Translations under genes and position numbers: made by a program
The notes under the pieces: generated by a model
The model's database searches: none
What the model was told of the DNA's origin: nothing
The model's input: only the letters and a program-made list of their open reading frames with translations
DNA from: an uncultured Blautia sp.
Lineage (GTDB): Bacteria; Bacillota; Clostridia; Lachnospirales; Lachnospiraceae
Direction of reading: 5' to 3'
DNA: 64,000 nt
Assembly: GCF_947654165.1 (NCBI RefSeq)
Contig: NZ_CANTKB010000002.1
Span: 124,001-188,000 of the forward strand
In this document: positions 8,037-16,420 of the stretch, in pieces
Layout: every line of letters begins with the position of its first letter
Position numbering within the stretch: position 1 is the stretch's first letter

Positions 8037-9560
8037 ATGAATGAACAGAACTGTAGAATTTTAAATTTAATAGGTGCCACTATATTATTGTTAGCGGTTT
8101 CTGCATATCGTCAGCTTAGTATAAGATATTTACAGGGAGATTTTGTACGACCATATATTGTTTATGCAGTATATATATTTCTTCTTTTGAACTGGCAGTA
8201 TTTTATCAGCACAAAGATTACACAGAAGATGATGAGTTTCCATCTTACTGCACAAAATATTGTCTGTATCTTTTATATCACTGTTCGCTTTGTACAGGAT
8301 GCATTTCTCTATGTAGACGTTCAGCTAATGCGTTTTACTGGATACTTCATTCATATATTAGTGGTACTGGGGCCTTTGTTTGGCTTGTATGGTGCATTTT
8401 ATCTTGGCAAATCTGAGGATTATCGTATTAACAGGAAATGGTATATGTTGTTGATTCCTGCTTTTGGTTTGATTGCGATGGCTCTGACAAACGAATACCA
8501 CCATTTTTTATTTTATGTAGTACCGGAAGAACCGCAGCCGAACCTATATTTTCATCCATACATCGGAACATATCTTACATATTTATGGGGATTGGGGATA
8601 GTTTGTTATCAAGTGTATGTAATCTATAAACGTAACGAAGCAATTAAAACGGACCCGCTCTATAAAAAGCTGATTCCGTTTTATGAACCAATATTACTTC
8701 TTGTGTTTAGTATTCCGTATGCAGCGACTGCTTACGTAATACGGTTTGAAATCGTCGAATTATCAGCCGGACTTATTTTTATAGCAGTCTTATGTTGGAA
8801 TTTATACATATTCATTGGGCTTATACCGGTGAATACTTGTTATGGTAAGGTGTTTCGAAAATCAACAGTGGCAATGCAGATTCTTTCGTCGGATGGTACG
8901 CCGATTGTTATTTCTGAAAATGCATCCAATATTACACCGCAAGTGTTGGAAATTTTAAAACGGAAGAAACGCATCCTTACCAGTGAGGATATAGAAATGA
9001 ATATTCATAATATTTCAAATGGCTACATGATTTGGCAGAATGATTTGTCTGAAATAAATCAGGTTTTTCGTAAGTTACAGAATTTAAATATAGAACTAGA
9101 ACAAAAACAAGATCTGTTGGCTCAGGAAATTCGCATTAAATCTAATGAAGCAAACATTCAGGTTAGAAATGATATCTATGATCAGCTTACCACTGAATTG
9201 TCCAAACAGCTTTGCTTATTAGAAAAATTGTTGCCAGAGGAAGAACACCCGGGAAAATGGGATAAAATTAGTTTGATAGGGACATATATTAAGCGGTTTT
9301 GCAATTTGCAGCTTACTTATCAGGAGAATCAGATGATTCCAAACAATGACTTACGAATTAGTTTGGAAGACATGGCAAAATGTATGAGAAATATCGGCCT
9401 AGATGTAAGACTTATCTTTTGTCCGACAAAGCAATTGGAGCCGCAATGTATTTTGTACGCTATGAAGAGGTTAGAAGAAATATTAGAAGAATCTGATTTT
9501 CGATTATCGGCAATTTCTATCTGTGTAAGTGACGACGTTTATTTTGAGAAGAAGGAGTAA
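8037..9560 (+). CDS. 7TM sensor protein with degenerate histidine-kinase region (pseudokinase)
   Basis: 507 residues. The first 265 or so contain about seven to eight hydrophobic segments arranged like the 7TM histidine-kinase sensor domain. Then comes a linker and a coiled coil (about 345-385). RNDIYDQLTTEL (about 376-387) sits where HisKA_3 kinases have RxxIHDxLxxxL, but the phosphorylatable His is Tyr. The rest (to 507) has the length of a kinase ATPase domain yet lacks the N and G boxes. Seen: the missing motifs. Inferred: a membrane receptor that works through the separate active kinase encoded directly downstream, whose Shine-Dalgarno overlaps the end of this gene. Confidence 0.75.
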   Translation: MNEQNCRILNLIGATILLLAVSAYRQLSIRYLQGDFVRPYIVYAVYIFLLLNWQYFISTKITQKMMSFHLTAQNIVCIFYITVRFVQDAFLYVDVQLMRFTGYFIHILVVLGPLFGLYGAFYLGKSEDYRINRKWYMLLIPAFGLIAMALTNEYHHFLFYVVPEEPQPNLYFHPYIGTYLTYLWGLGIVCYQVYVIYKRNEAIKTDPLYKKLIPFYEPILLLVFSIPYAATAYVIRFEIVELSAGLIFIAVLCWNLYIFIGLIPVNTCYGKVFRKSTVAMQILSSDGTPIVISENASNITPQVLEILKRKKRILTSEDIEMNIHNISNGYMIWQNDLSEINQVFRKLQNLNIELEQKQDLLAQEIRIKSNEANIQVRNDIYDQLTTELSKQLCLLEKLLPEEEHPGKWDKISLIGTYIKRFCNLQLTYQENQMIPNNDLRISLEDMAKCMRNIGLDVRLIFCPTKQLEPQCILYAMKRLEEILEESDFRLSAISICVSDDVYFEKKE

Positions 9561-9564
9561 TGCT

Positions 9565-10599
9565 GTGATTATGAAAAAGCAAACGGTTAAAATGATTAAG
9601 CAGGCAATTGATTCTTATCCCGGAGGAATTTGTTTTGCAACATTAGACGGACGGGTGATTCTCGTGAATGAGAAAATGAATGAACTTGTGAACGAACTCC
9701 TCGGTCATACGATTTTGAATGCAAAAGTCATATGGGAGAAATTGGAACAGTGCACAGATTCGCCTACAAGTAAGAGATTAAATAAGCCGTGGTTCACACA
9801 ATCTTTGGATGAAACGACAGACAATGATCATCGCCGTATATTTTTTCAATTTGCAGACAAAAGTGTTTGGCGTTTTGAATGGCAGCTTATTGATAAAAAT
9901 ACTGTTCAGATAGAAGCGGCAGAGATTACCAGGCTTTACCAATTAAGTGAAGAACTGCATGAAAATAATGTACGTCTGCATGAAATGCAGGAACGTCAAA
10001 AATCTTTATTAGATAATATAGTACAGATTAATCAGAACAAAGAAATTTTAGCGATTAAAATGCGTATTCATGACGAGTTTGGAAATTGCCTGCTTGCGAC
10101 CCAAAAAGCAATTAGTGAACAAAATTTGCCTGAAAACGTAGAAGAGCTTAGAGAAAACTGGAGTAACACAATCCGCAATTTTTCGAATATTCCTATGATA
10201 TGGTCTGTTCCAGACGCGGCGCTTCAATCTGAACTCTTACAAGTTGCTGAACTTATAGGATGTAAGGTGAATTTTATTGGAGACCAGCCTGCTGAACGAT
10301 TGGCACTTAGGCTGGTTTATGCATCTGTGCGTGAAGCTTTGACAAATGCAGTACGTCATGCAGATGCTACGGAACTTACGGTGCAGATAGATAAATCCGT
10401 ATCTGGTTATCATATAGAAATATCTAGTAATGGAGCTGCTGTGAATTCTGAAATCAAAGAGGGAAATGGTCTTAGTGGATTAAGGAGACGTTTAGAGCAA
10501 GAAGGAGCTATACTTAAAATTCTATACAATCCGGGAGTTACACTTGTTGTAGATGTTCCAACAGATGTTATCAAACCACAGAAAGGAGAAAATAAATGA
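9565..10599 (+). CDS. Soluble NarL-type sensor histidine kinase
   Basis: 344 residues and no membrane segment. Residues about 10-125 resemble a PAS-like module (SYPGGICFATLDGRVILVN), followed by a coiled coil. MRIHDEFGN (His about 167) is the HisKA_3 phosphorylation motif. REALTNAVRHA (from about 255) is the N box and GNGLSGLRRRLE the G box of the HATPase. GTG 9565 is favoured because AAGGAG ends 7 nt before it; ATG 9571 is the alternative. Its partner regulator overlaps by 4 nt. It probably takes its signal from the 7TM pseudokinase, since it has no obvious sensor of its own beyond the PAS-like part. Confidence 0.85.
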   Translation: MIMKKQTVKMIKQAIDSYPGGICFATLDGRVILVNEKMNELVNELLGHTILNAKVIWEKLEQCTDSPTSKRLNKPWFTQSLDETTDNDHRRIFFQFADKSVWRFEWQLIDKNTVQIEAAEITRLYQLSEELHENNVRLHEMQERQKSLLDNIVQINQNKEILAIKMRIHDEFGNCLLATQKAISEQNLPENVEELRENWSNTIRNFSNIPMIWSVPDAALQSELLQVAELIGCKVNFIGDQPAERLALRLVYASVREALTNAVRHADATELTVQIDKSVSGYHIEISSNGAAVNSEIKEGNGLSGLRRRLEQEGAILKILYNPGVTLVVDVPTDVIKPQKGENK

Positions 10600-11219
10600 T
10601 TCAAGTCTTAATTGTGGAAGATTCTCAGATATTCCGTAAAGTTATAGAGAATCAGATTGCTCGGTCAGAACAATATGCACTATATGCTTCCATAGAAAAT
10701 GCTGCGAATGCGGAGATTGCATGTTTGCGAGGTAAAGTTGATCTTATTCTTATGGATGTATGTACTGCCGATGATGAATCGGGTTTGAAAGCGGCAGCGA
10801 AAATCAAGCAATATAATTCAAAAATCAAAATTATTATTATGACATCTATGCCGGAGCACTCTTTCATTCAAAAAGCAAAAAAATATGGTTGCGACGGATT
10901 TTGGTATAAAGAATATGAGGATAATTCTCTCATAGAAATTTGCGATCGCGTTCTAAATGGTGAAAAAGTATATCCTGAAAATACGCCAATCATACGAATC
11001 GGCTGTGCAGACAATCGTGAATTTACAAATCGTGAATTTCAGATTATTAGAGAACTTACCAAGGGCAGAAAATATGAAGACATAGCGGTAGAACTTGATA
11101 TTTCTCTAAATACAGTTAAGTATCATATTAAAAATATTTTACAGAAAACAGGTTTTCAAAATACTTTGCAGGTAGTCGCCGAAGTTGTGGAAAGGCGTCT
11201 GATTCTTCCTAAGTATTAA
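10596..11219 (+). CDS. NarL/FixJ-type response regulator
   Basis: 207 residues. The receiver domain has acidic residues VEDS near the start, phospho-acceptor Asp about 54 (LILMDV), a Thr in IIIMTS, and Lys in FWYKEY. The C-terminal LuxR HTH is clear: FTNREFQIIRELTKGRKYEDIA and ISLNTVKYHIKNILQKTG (about 145-190). The start overlaps the kinase stop (ATGA), so the two are translationally coupled. It has no terminator just downstream. The targets are unknown; the neighbouring chaperone-FtsK cluster is the obvious candidate, but no shared operator could be recognised. Confidence 0.9.
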   Translation: MIQVLIVEDSQIFRKVIENQIARSEQYALYASIENAANAEIACLRGKVDLILMDVCTADDESGLKAAAKIKQYNSKIKIIIMTSMPEHSFIQKAKKYGCDGFWYKEYEDNSLIEICDRVLNGEKVYPENTPIIRIGCADNREFTNREFQIIRELTKGRKYEDIAVELDISLNTVKYHIKNILQKTGFQNTLQVVAEVVERRLILPKY

Positions 11220-11221
11220 AA

Positions 11222-11362
11222 GGTGAGATACATCGTGTAGATGAAAAACAGATTCCTTGTAACAGGATTAATTGTTTCTGTATGTATTCAGATTATACGC
11301 CGCTTACTTTAGATGAGTGGATTGAATTTGACAGAAAACGAAGAGCCGGGAATACGAGGTAG
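11222..11362 (+). pseudogene. Coding-like remnant without a start codon
   Basis: Frame from 11222 to the TAG at 11360 translates to a plausible protein tail (RVDEKQIPCNRINCFCMYSD and TPLTLDEWIEFDRKRRAG). There is no ATG/GTG/TTG with a ribosome binding site at its head, and it follows the response regulator at once. It may be the end of a lost gene or a frameshift remnant. Not assigned to a family. Confidence 0.3.
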
Positions 11363-11629
11363 ATATTATATCAAAAGATCATTTTATTGTCCCTCGAGAT
11401 GTCCCTCAGATGTCACCTAAGATGGATCAAATACTCAGATTGTAAATCTGATCCGGAAGAATAGTAAAATGAGTATGGCTATAATGGATATTGGAAATCC
11501 ATTGAATAAAACCGTAATCTTTTTATCCTGGAGTGATTTTTTTTTTTAGATATGATATACTGAATTATCAGATGTAAGAAGATATGTAAAGAATATTTGA
11601 AAAGGTATTAAGAAGAATGGAGAGACGGA
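11363..11629. other. Intergenic, with a possible promoter for the next module
   Basis: No gene seen. A T-run at 11537-11547 is followed by TATACT (11556-11561) as a possible -10 for the gene at 11630; the -35 is poor. Short direct repeats of GATGTC(A/C)C occur around 11387-11415 with no clear meaning. Confidence 0.3.
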
Positions 11630-12082
11630 ATGCTTACAATAATTTATGGCGATACTTCGAACAGCATTTATAATACAAGCGTTTATTTTAAAAACACATA
11701 TGAACCTGAATGGCTTGAAACAGATCTTGCTAAAAAAATGATTATGGATGTTGATCATTCCGAAGTTTTGAGTGGGGAATGTATTAACAGTCCGGTTCTT
11801 GGACAAATTCCACCGGAACGTTTATCGGGTGGAGTGAAAACATTATTATTGATGTTAAACGAACCGGACAAAATATTTAATGCGTCTACCTGTGGAGATA
11901 ATTGCGCAAAATGGATACTGGAGATTGGTAAACAGCAGGATCTTACAATCAATTTACGCCATATGATGAGTTTTGGAAAAGATACTAAATTTGATATCCA
12001 GATAAAAAATGGGGGAGAATTCGTTCATACTATGCGGGAATTAATTCCATTTGCAAGTAAATACTTGAATGAGATGCAATAG
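11630..12082 (+). CDS. DUF4869-like protein
   Basis: 150 residues, soluble, with the opening MLTIIYGD and conserved-looking stretches (IPPERLSGGVKTLLLM, NASTCGDNCAKWIL) that I associate with DUF4869 proteins of Clostridia; this is recall, not a search. Function unknown. It lies 11 nt before a P-loop ATPase gene and is evidently co-transcribed with it. A GGAGAG box precedes the ATG. In Clostridia such pairs are typically found in variable regions, which fits the position next to an integrated element. Confidence 0.6.
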   Translation: MLTIIYGDTSNSIYNTSVYFKNTYEPEWLETDLAKKMIMDVDHSEVLSGECINSPVLGQIPPERLSGGVKTLLLMLNEPDKIFNASTCGDNCAKWILEIGKQQDLTINLRHMMSFGKDTKFDIQIKNGGEFVHTMRELIPFASKYLNEMQ

Positions 12083-12093
12083 GGGTAGCGGAT

Positions 12094-13068
12094 ATGAAAG
12101 GTTCACATAGAGTAATTATAGAAGCGAAAAGAGTAAAATATGATTTTACCCTGACAAGAAATATCACGATTTTAACAGGAGATAGTGCTTCTGGGAAAAC
12201 GGTGTTAATTGATTACATTCGTGATTATAGAAGGTATGGTTCTGAAAGTGGCGTAATGGTTTCCTGTGACCGTGAATGCCGAACACTCGATAATGAAGAC
12301 TGGGAAATGCAGCTAAAAAGAATAACAAACAGTATTATTTTTATTGATGAAGGAAATAGATTTGTCACTTCAAAAGAGTTTGCAAAGCTTGCGCTTGAGT
12401 CAGACAATTATTTTGTTCTTGCAACGCGGGAAAAAATGCCTATGCTCCCATATAGTGTACAGGAAATCTACGGATTCCGCGAATCTGGGAAATATCATGA
12501 AGCAAAGCAGAAATATAATGAAATGTATCACCTTTATGGTGAGATTTCAGCGCAGAGTTCTATAGAGCCTGAATTAGTAATTACCGAGGACTCAAATTCC
12601 GGATATGATTTTTTCGCAAAATTGTCCGAACAGAAAAATGTCAATTGTATTTCTGCAAATGGGAAATCTAATATCATCAAATGCTTGCAGGACAGTGAAA
12701 AAACGCAAGGTACACGTTTGATTATAGTGGATGGAGCAGCATTTGGTTCTGAAATGAAAGAGGTATATGAATATTTGAACACAGTTGGTAATGTTGTGCT
12801 TTATGCACCAGAATCATTTGAATGGTTATTGCTTTCGTCCAATACTATTCCAAATGCAAATGTTACAGAGATTCTGCAGGAACCGGAGAATTACATAGAC
12901 AGCAAAAAATATGCAAGTTGGGAAAGATTCTTTACAGCTTTGCTAATAGACATGACCAAAGGTGATCCGGTCTGGTCATATTCTAAGAAAAAAATATCGA
13001 GTGTTTATGTATCTTCAAAAGTGATAACTGCTGTGAAAAAAATGATGAAATTAGTTATATGGGATTAG
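12094..13068 (+). CDS. P-loop ATPase with possible TOPRIM-like C-terminal domain
   Basis: 324 residues. Walker A GDSASGKT (29-36); Walker B IIFIDEG (D85, E86); then FVLATREKMPMLPYSVQEIY, a stretch typical of this short ATPase group. From about residue 158 a second domain begins: LVITEDSNSGYDFF (E165), CISANGKSNI and RLIIVDGAAFGSE (D213). The order of Glu, Gly and Asp motifs is reminiscent of TOPRIM domains in OLD-type nucleases, but the classical DxD is not evident, so this is a weak inference. The pair with the DUF4869-like gene could be a defence or toxin-antitoxin type module. Confidence 0.6.
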   Translation: MKGSHRVIIEAKRVKYDFTLTRNITILTGDSASGKTVLIDYIRDYRRYGSESGVMVSCDRECRTLDNEDWEMQLKRITNSIIFIDEGNRFVTSKEFAKLALESDNYFVLATREKMPMLPYSVQEIYGFRESGKYHEAKQKYNEMYHLYGEISAQSSIEPELVITEDSNSGYDFFAKLSEQKNVNCISANGKSNIIKCLQDSEKTQGTRLIIVDGAAFGSEMKEVYEYLNTVGNVVLYAPESFEWLLLSSNTIPNANVTEILQEPENYIDSKKYASWERFFTALLIDMTKGDPVWSYSKKKISSVYVSSKVITAVKKMMKLVIWD

Positions 13069-13390
13069 TGTAAAATTGCACAATCCTGTAGTCGACCCCC
13101 ATAGACAAATCGACAATAACGTTGTATAGTAATAATAGAAATCTGGTCAATTGAATATGTTTATCATTCCTGCTTGTAAGGGGATGGTAGCCGGAACATG
13201 ATATCTGTTAGTAACAACAGAGCTTTCCCCGGATGTTAGCAGTTGCAAAGAATCTGCTAATTTTCAGGGCTTATCTGGACTTAACAGAAAGGATATTCAG
13301 ATTACCAGAATTTGGTTTGAAAGTGAAAAAAGTCCTTGATAATAAAGGGCTAAACATATCAGTTCTTGACAGGGATTAACAGAACCACAG
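13069..13390. other. Intergenic left flank of the integrated element
   Basis: No gene seen. It contains a copy of GGTAGCC (13186-13192), a half-site also found in the 19-bp palindromes near the integrase, and two copies of TTAACAGAA (13281-13289, 13376-13384) that could be recombinase arm sites. All are tentative. Confidence 0.35.
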
Positions 13391-13437
13391 AGCTCTCCTA
13401 AGCGAAGGGTCGGAGGTTCAAATCCTCTTGTCGACGG
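13391..13437 (+). repeat. tRNA-Arg(CCU)-like 3' fragment, left attachment-like site
   Basis: Contains anticodon loop CTCCTAA, the 3' anticodon strand GCGAA, a T arm (GGAGG, TTCAAAT, CCTCT) and an acceptor 3' strand TGTCGAC. The 5' half (D arm and 5' acceptor) is missing, so this is not a functional tRNA. It shares CTCCTAAGCG and a 19-bp block (13411-13429) with the copy at 22521-22571, bracketing the integrase-bearing element. Confidence 0.7.
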
Positions 13438-13442
13438 TGGAC

Positions 13443-13486
13443 ATCGGAATGATTAGCAGAAATTGCGAAATCATTCCGATTTGTCT
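13443..13486 (+). terminator. Hairpin just after the left tRNA fragment
   Basis: Perfect 12-bp inverted repeat ATCGGAATGATT (13443-13454) and AATCATTCCGAT (13469-13480), 14-nt loop, followed by TTGTCTTT. It is probably the former tRNA terminator or an end structure of the element. Confidence 0.6.
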
Positions 13487-13727
13487 TTGTAACGGTGTAA
13501 AAACGCTCCGTTTTACCCTCGGAATTGCAAACGAAATAGGAACCTGGGCAAAGAAATTTTCCCAACAAAAAAGTACCTATTTCCAAAACATGAAAATGAA
13601 TTCTTCTAAGGAATTATGGCGACGATGCTGTTTTCGCCAGTATGGTTAGCGTTAAGTATTGTTAAAATCAGTACTTTCTTAGCAAAAATTCATTGAATGA
13701 CAACTCTATATAAGTTATCGAATGACA

Positions 13728-13777
13728 ATGCTCATTCACAGATCTGTAAATGGTCTCGTGAATGGGCATTTTTCTTT
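13728..13777 (+). terminator. Intrinsic terminator upstream of the par operon
   Basis: Arms ATGCTCATTCAC (13728-13739) and GTGAATGGGCAT (13758-13769), one G-T pair, followed by TTTTTCTTT. It lies about 40 nt before the first parB and would insulate the par operon from upstream transcription. Confidence 0.65.
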
Positions 13778-13810
13778 GCATTTAAATAGCCAAAAAAGGA
13801 GGGAATTCTA

Positions 13811-14746
13811 ATGAATTGCAAAAAGAATGCGAACAGCAATCCGCACGAAGAAAAGCAACTGTTTCATACTGAGAGTGAGAAGGTCGTAGAAATCGGACTG
13901 GAGAGATTAAGGCCATTTAAAAATCATCCATTTAAAGTCAAAGAAGATGAGGCCATGGCACAGCTTATGGAAAGTATTGAGCGATATGGAATTATGAATC
14001 CGTTGATCGTGATGCCGACAAGAGAAGGAGTATATCAGATCGTTTCCGGACATCGAAGAAAGTATTGTGCAGAGAAACTTGGATATACCCAGGTACCGGT
14101 GATCATTCGATACATGAAGGAGGATGATTCAATTATCTCCATGGTGGACTCCAATCTTCACCGGGATAAGATCCTGTTCAGTGAGAAGGCCTTTGCTTAC
14201 TACATGAAAAATGAAGCAATGAAACGTAAGACAGGAAAACGAAGAAGAACTCAGGAAGGACAGCTGGAATCCATCAAAGGAACCAAGACAATTCAGCTGA
14301 TAGGAAAGGAAACAGGAGAAAGTCCAAGGCAGGTATTCAGGTATATTCGTCTGACATTACTGGTTCCTGAGTTACTGGATATGCTGGATGAGGGAAAAAT
14401 CTCCTTTAATCCGGCGGTGGAACTCTCCTTTTTATCTGAAGTCGAGCAGAAATGGGTACTGAATGGTATGGATTACGCGCAGGCAGCTCCTTCCGTATCT
14501 CAGGCTAAGCGGATTAAGGCTTTGAGCCAGGAAAAGAAGCTGACCCAGCAGAAAATCAACGAGATCCTGAGTGAAATCAAGAAGTCAGATATGAGCAGAG
14601 TTATCTTCAAGAACTCTCAGATGTATAAGTACTTCCCACGGTATTACAGTGCCGAGCAAATGAAGGAAGAGATTATCGCACTTTTAGAGAAAGATTACAA
14701 ACGCAAAGAACGCCAGAGAAAGAAGGAGGAAAAGAAAAATGTGTAA
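13811..14746 (+). CDS. parB: ParB-like partition protein 1
   Basis: 311 residues with the ParB/Spo0J N-terminal domain: SIERYGIMNPLIVMP, the nucleotide-binding loop SGHRRKYCAEKLG (about 78-90), and VDSNLHRDKILFSEKAFAY. A helix-turn-helix follows (about 165-190, KETGESPRQVFRYIRLT), and the tail is strongly basic. Preceded by AGGAGG. The last 8 nt overlap parA. It is the first gene of a partition operon in the integrated element. ParB-ParA-ParB order means two ParB paralogues share one ATPase; no canonical parS sequence was noticed nearby. Confidence 0.9.
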   Translation: MNCKKNANSNPHEEKQLFHTESEKVVEIGLERLRPFKNHPFKVKEDEAMAQLMESIERYGIMNPLIVMPTREGVYQIVSGHRRKYCAEKLGYTQVPVIIRYMKEDDSIISMVDSNLHRDKILFSEKAFAYYMKNEAMKRKTGKRRRTQEGQLESIKGTKTIQLIGKETGESPRQVFRYIRLTLLVPELLDMLDEGKISFNPAVELSFLSEVEQKWVLNGMDYAQAAPSVSQAKRIKALSQEKKLTQQKINEILSEIKKSDMSRVIFKNSQMYKYFPRYYSAEQMKEEIIALLEKDYKRKERQRKKEEKKNV

Positions 14747-15524
14747 GGTTATTTCTATTGCAAACCAGAAAGGTGGAGTCGGCAAGACTACCACAGCAGT
14801 AAATTTAGGCATTGGATTAGCAAAGGAAGGTAAGAAAGTGCTCCTGATTGATGCGGATCCGCAGGGTTCTTTAAGTGCCAGTCTTGGTATCGGGGAGCCG
14901 GATGAGATTAAGACAACACTGGCAACGATTCTTATGAATATCGTAAATGAGAAGAATATCGATCCGGAAGAAGGTATTTATCACCACGAGGAAGGTGTGG
15001 ATCTGCTTCCAGGTAATATTGAATTGTCCGTTATGGAACTGACTCTGGCCAATGTGATGAGCAGAGAGATGATCATGCGGGAATACATCGAAATACAGAG
15101 AGAGCAATACGACTATATCATTATTGACTGCATGCCCTCCCTTGGAACCATGACAATCAATGCGTTGGTTGCTTCGGATTCTGTATTAATTCCGGTCCAG
15201 GCTGCATACCTGCCGGTCAAGGGTCTTCAGCGGCTGATCAAAACTATCTCCATGGTAAAGAGGCGATTGAACAGACGACTGATTATTGAAGGAATCCTTC
15301 TTACCATGGTAGATTACAGAACCAATTATGCGAAGGATGTTTCTACTAAAGTTAGTGAAACCTATGGAACCAACATTCTAATCTTTGAAAGTGTAATTCC
15401 GATATCGGTAAAGGCTGCAGAAGCCAGTGCGGAAGGAATCAGCATCTATGGGCACTGTGTAAACTGTAAGGTAGCTACTGCTTATAAAGAATTGACGCAG
15501 GAGGTGTTGAACGATGGCAAGTAA
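14739..15524 (+). CDS. parA: ParA/Soj-type partition ATPase
   Basis: 261 residues. Deviant Walker A KGGVGKTTTAVNLG (residues about 11-24), LLIDADPQGSLS (Walker A' region, about 36-47) and YDYIIIDCMPSLG (Walker B). No N-terminal HTH, so it is of the chromosomal/Ib-like short type. Overlaps the first parB by 8 nt and the second by 11 nt, giving tight coupling. With ParB it should segregate or stabilise the element, which suggests an extrachromosomal phase. Confidence 0.93.
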   Translation: MCKVISIANQKGGVGKTTTAVNLGIGLAKEGKKVLLIDADPQGSLSASLGIGEPDEIKTTLATILMNIVNEKNIDPEEGIYHHEEGVDLLPGNIELSVMELTLANVMSREMIMREYIEIQREQYDYIIIDCMPSLGTMTINALVASDSVLIPVQAAYLPVKGLQRLIKTISMVKRRLNRRLIIEGILLTMVDYRTNYAKDVSTKVSETYGTNILIFESVIPISVKAAEASAEGISIYGHCVNCKVATAYKELTQEVLNDGK

Positions 15525-16419
15525 GATGAGCGAGAGATTAAATTTCAAGAGTGTAGAGGAACTGCTTGGTGTAGTAAATGAAGAAGCAGCTATGGATATC
15601 GAAATTTATAAGATTTCTGGATTTAAGGGTCATCCCTTCAAAGTTGTTGATGATGAGAAGATGCAGGAACTGGTGGAAAGTATAAAGATAAATGGGGTAT
15701 TATCACCGGTTCTGATCCGGCCAACAGGTATGGATACATATGAAATGATCTCCGGTCATAGAAGACTGCATGCTGCACAGCTGGCAGGACTTACTGCAAT
15801 CCCTTCTATTATCAGAGAGATGACAGATGATGAAGCAGTAATCGCGATGGTGGATGCGAATATCCAGAGGGAAGAGTTACTACCAAGTGAAAAAGCCTTT
15901 GCTTACAAAATGAAGATGGAGGCAATTAAGAATCAAGGGAAGCGTAGTGATTTAACTTCGTCTCAAAATGAGACGAAGTTAAGGGCAGACGAGAAACTGG
16001 CTCAGGAGGCAGGAGAAAGTAGAGCTCAAATTCAACGATTTATTAGATTAACAGAGTTGATTCCTGAGTTGTTAGAGTATGTAGATAAAAAAAGAATAAG
16101 CTTCACTATTGGGGTTGATATCTCTCATTTAGATAAAGAAATCCAGAAGTGGCTGTTTGAGTACATCAGAGACAATGGCCTTGTGAAACCGAAGCAGATT
16201 GCATTACTGAGAGAAGCGTGCAAGACCGGAATCATGACAGAAGGTAAGCTAATCGCTATCCTTAATGACAGCCAGCCAGGCAGAATTCCAAGCACGAAGA
16301 ATCTCATTTCAGAGAAGAAACTGAGAAAGTATTTTCCGGCTGATTATACGGAAGAAGATATGAGAAGTGTCATTGTGGATCTTCTGGAGCAATGGAGTCA
16401 GGGAAAGGAGTCTGAGTAA
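15514..16419 (+). CDS. parB: ParB-like partition protein 2
   Basis: 301 residues with the same layout as the first ParB: GFKGHPFKVVDDEKMQELV, SIKINGVLSPVLIRP, SGHRRLHAAQLAG, VDANIQREELLPSEKAFAY, then HTH (AQEAGESRAQIQRFIRLTE). Ends in KYFPADYTEEDMRSVIVDLLE, also shared with ParB 1 (KYFPRYYSAEQM). The two are therefore diverged paralogues. A perfect AGGAGGTG precedes the start. A small palindromic stretch ACTTCGTCTCAAAATGAGACGAAGTT lies within the gene around 15956-15981, encoding a linker. Confidence 0.9.
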   Translation: MASKMSERLNFKSVEELLGVVNEEAAMDIEIYKISGFKGHPFKVVDDEKMQELVESIKINGVLSPVLIRPTGMDTYEMISGHRRLHAAQLAGLTAIPSIIREMTDDEAVIAMVDANIQREELLPSEKAFAYKMKMEAIKNQGKRSDLTSSQNETKLRADEKLAQEAGESRAQIQRFIRLTELIPELLEYVDKKRISFTIGVDISHLDKEIQKWLFEYIRDNGLVKPKQIALLREACKTGIMTEGKLIAILNDSQPGRIPSTKNLISEKKLRKYFPADYTEEDMRSVIVDLLEQWSQGKESE

Positions 16420-16420
16420 T

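Noticed and set aside
13391..13437. Functional tRNA-Arg gene
   Set aside because: Only the anticodon loop to the 3' acceptor is present; no D arm or 5' acceptor strand pairs with it. The same holds for 22521-22571.
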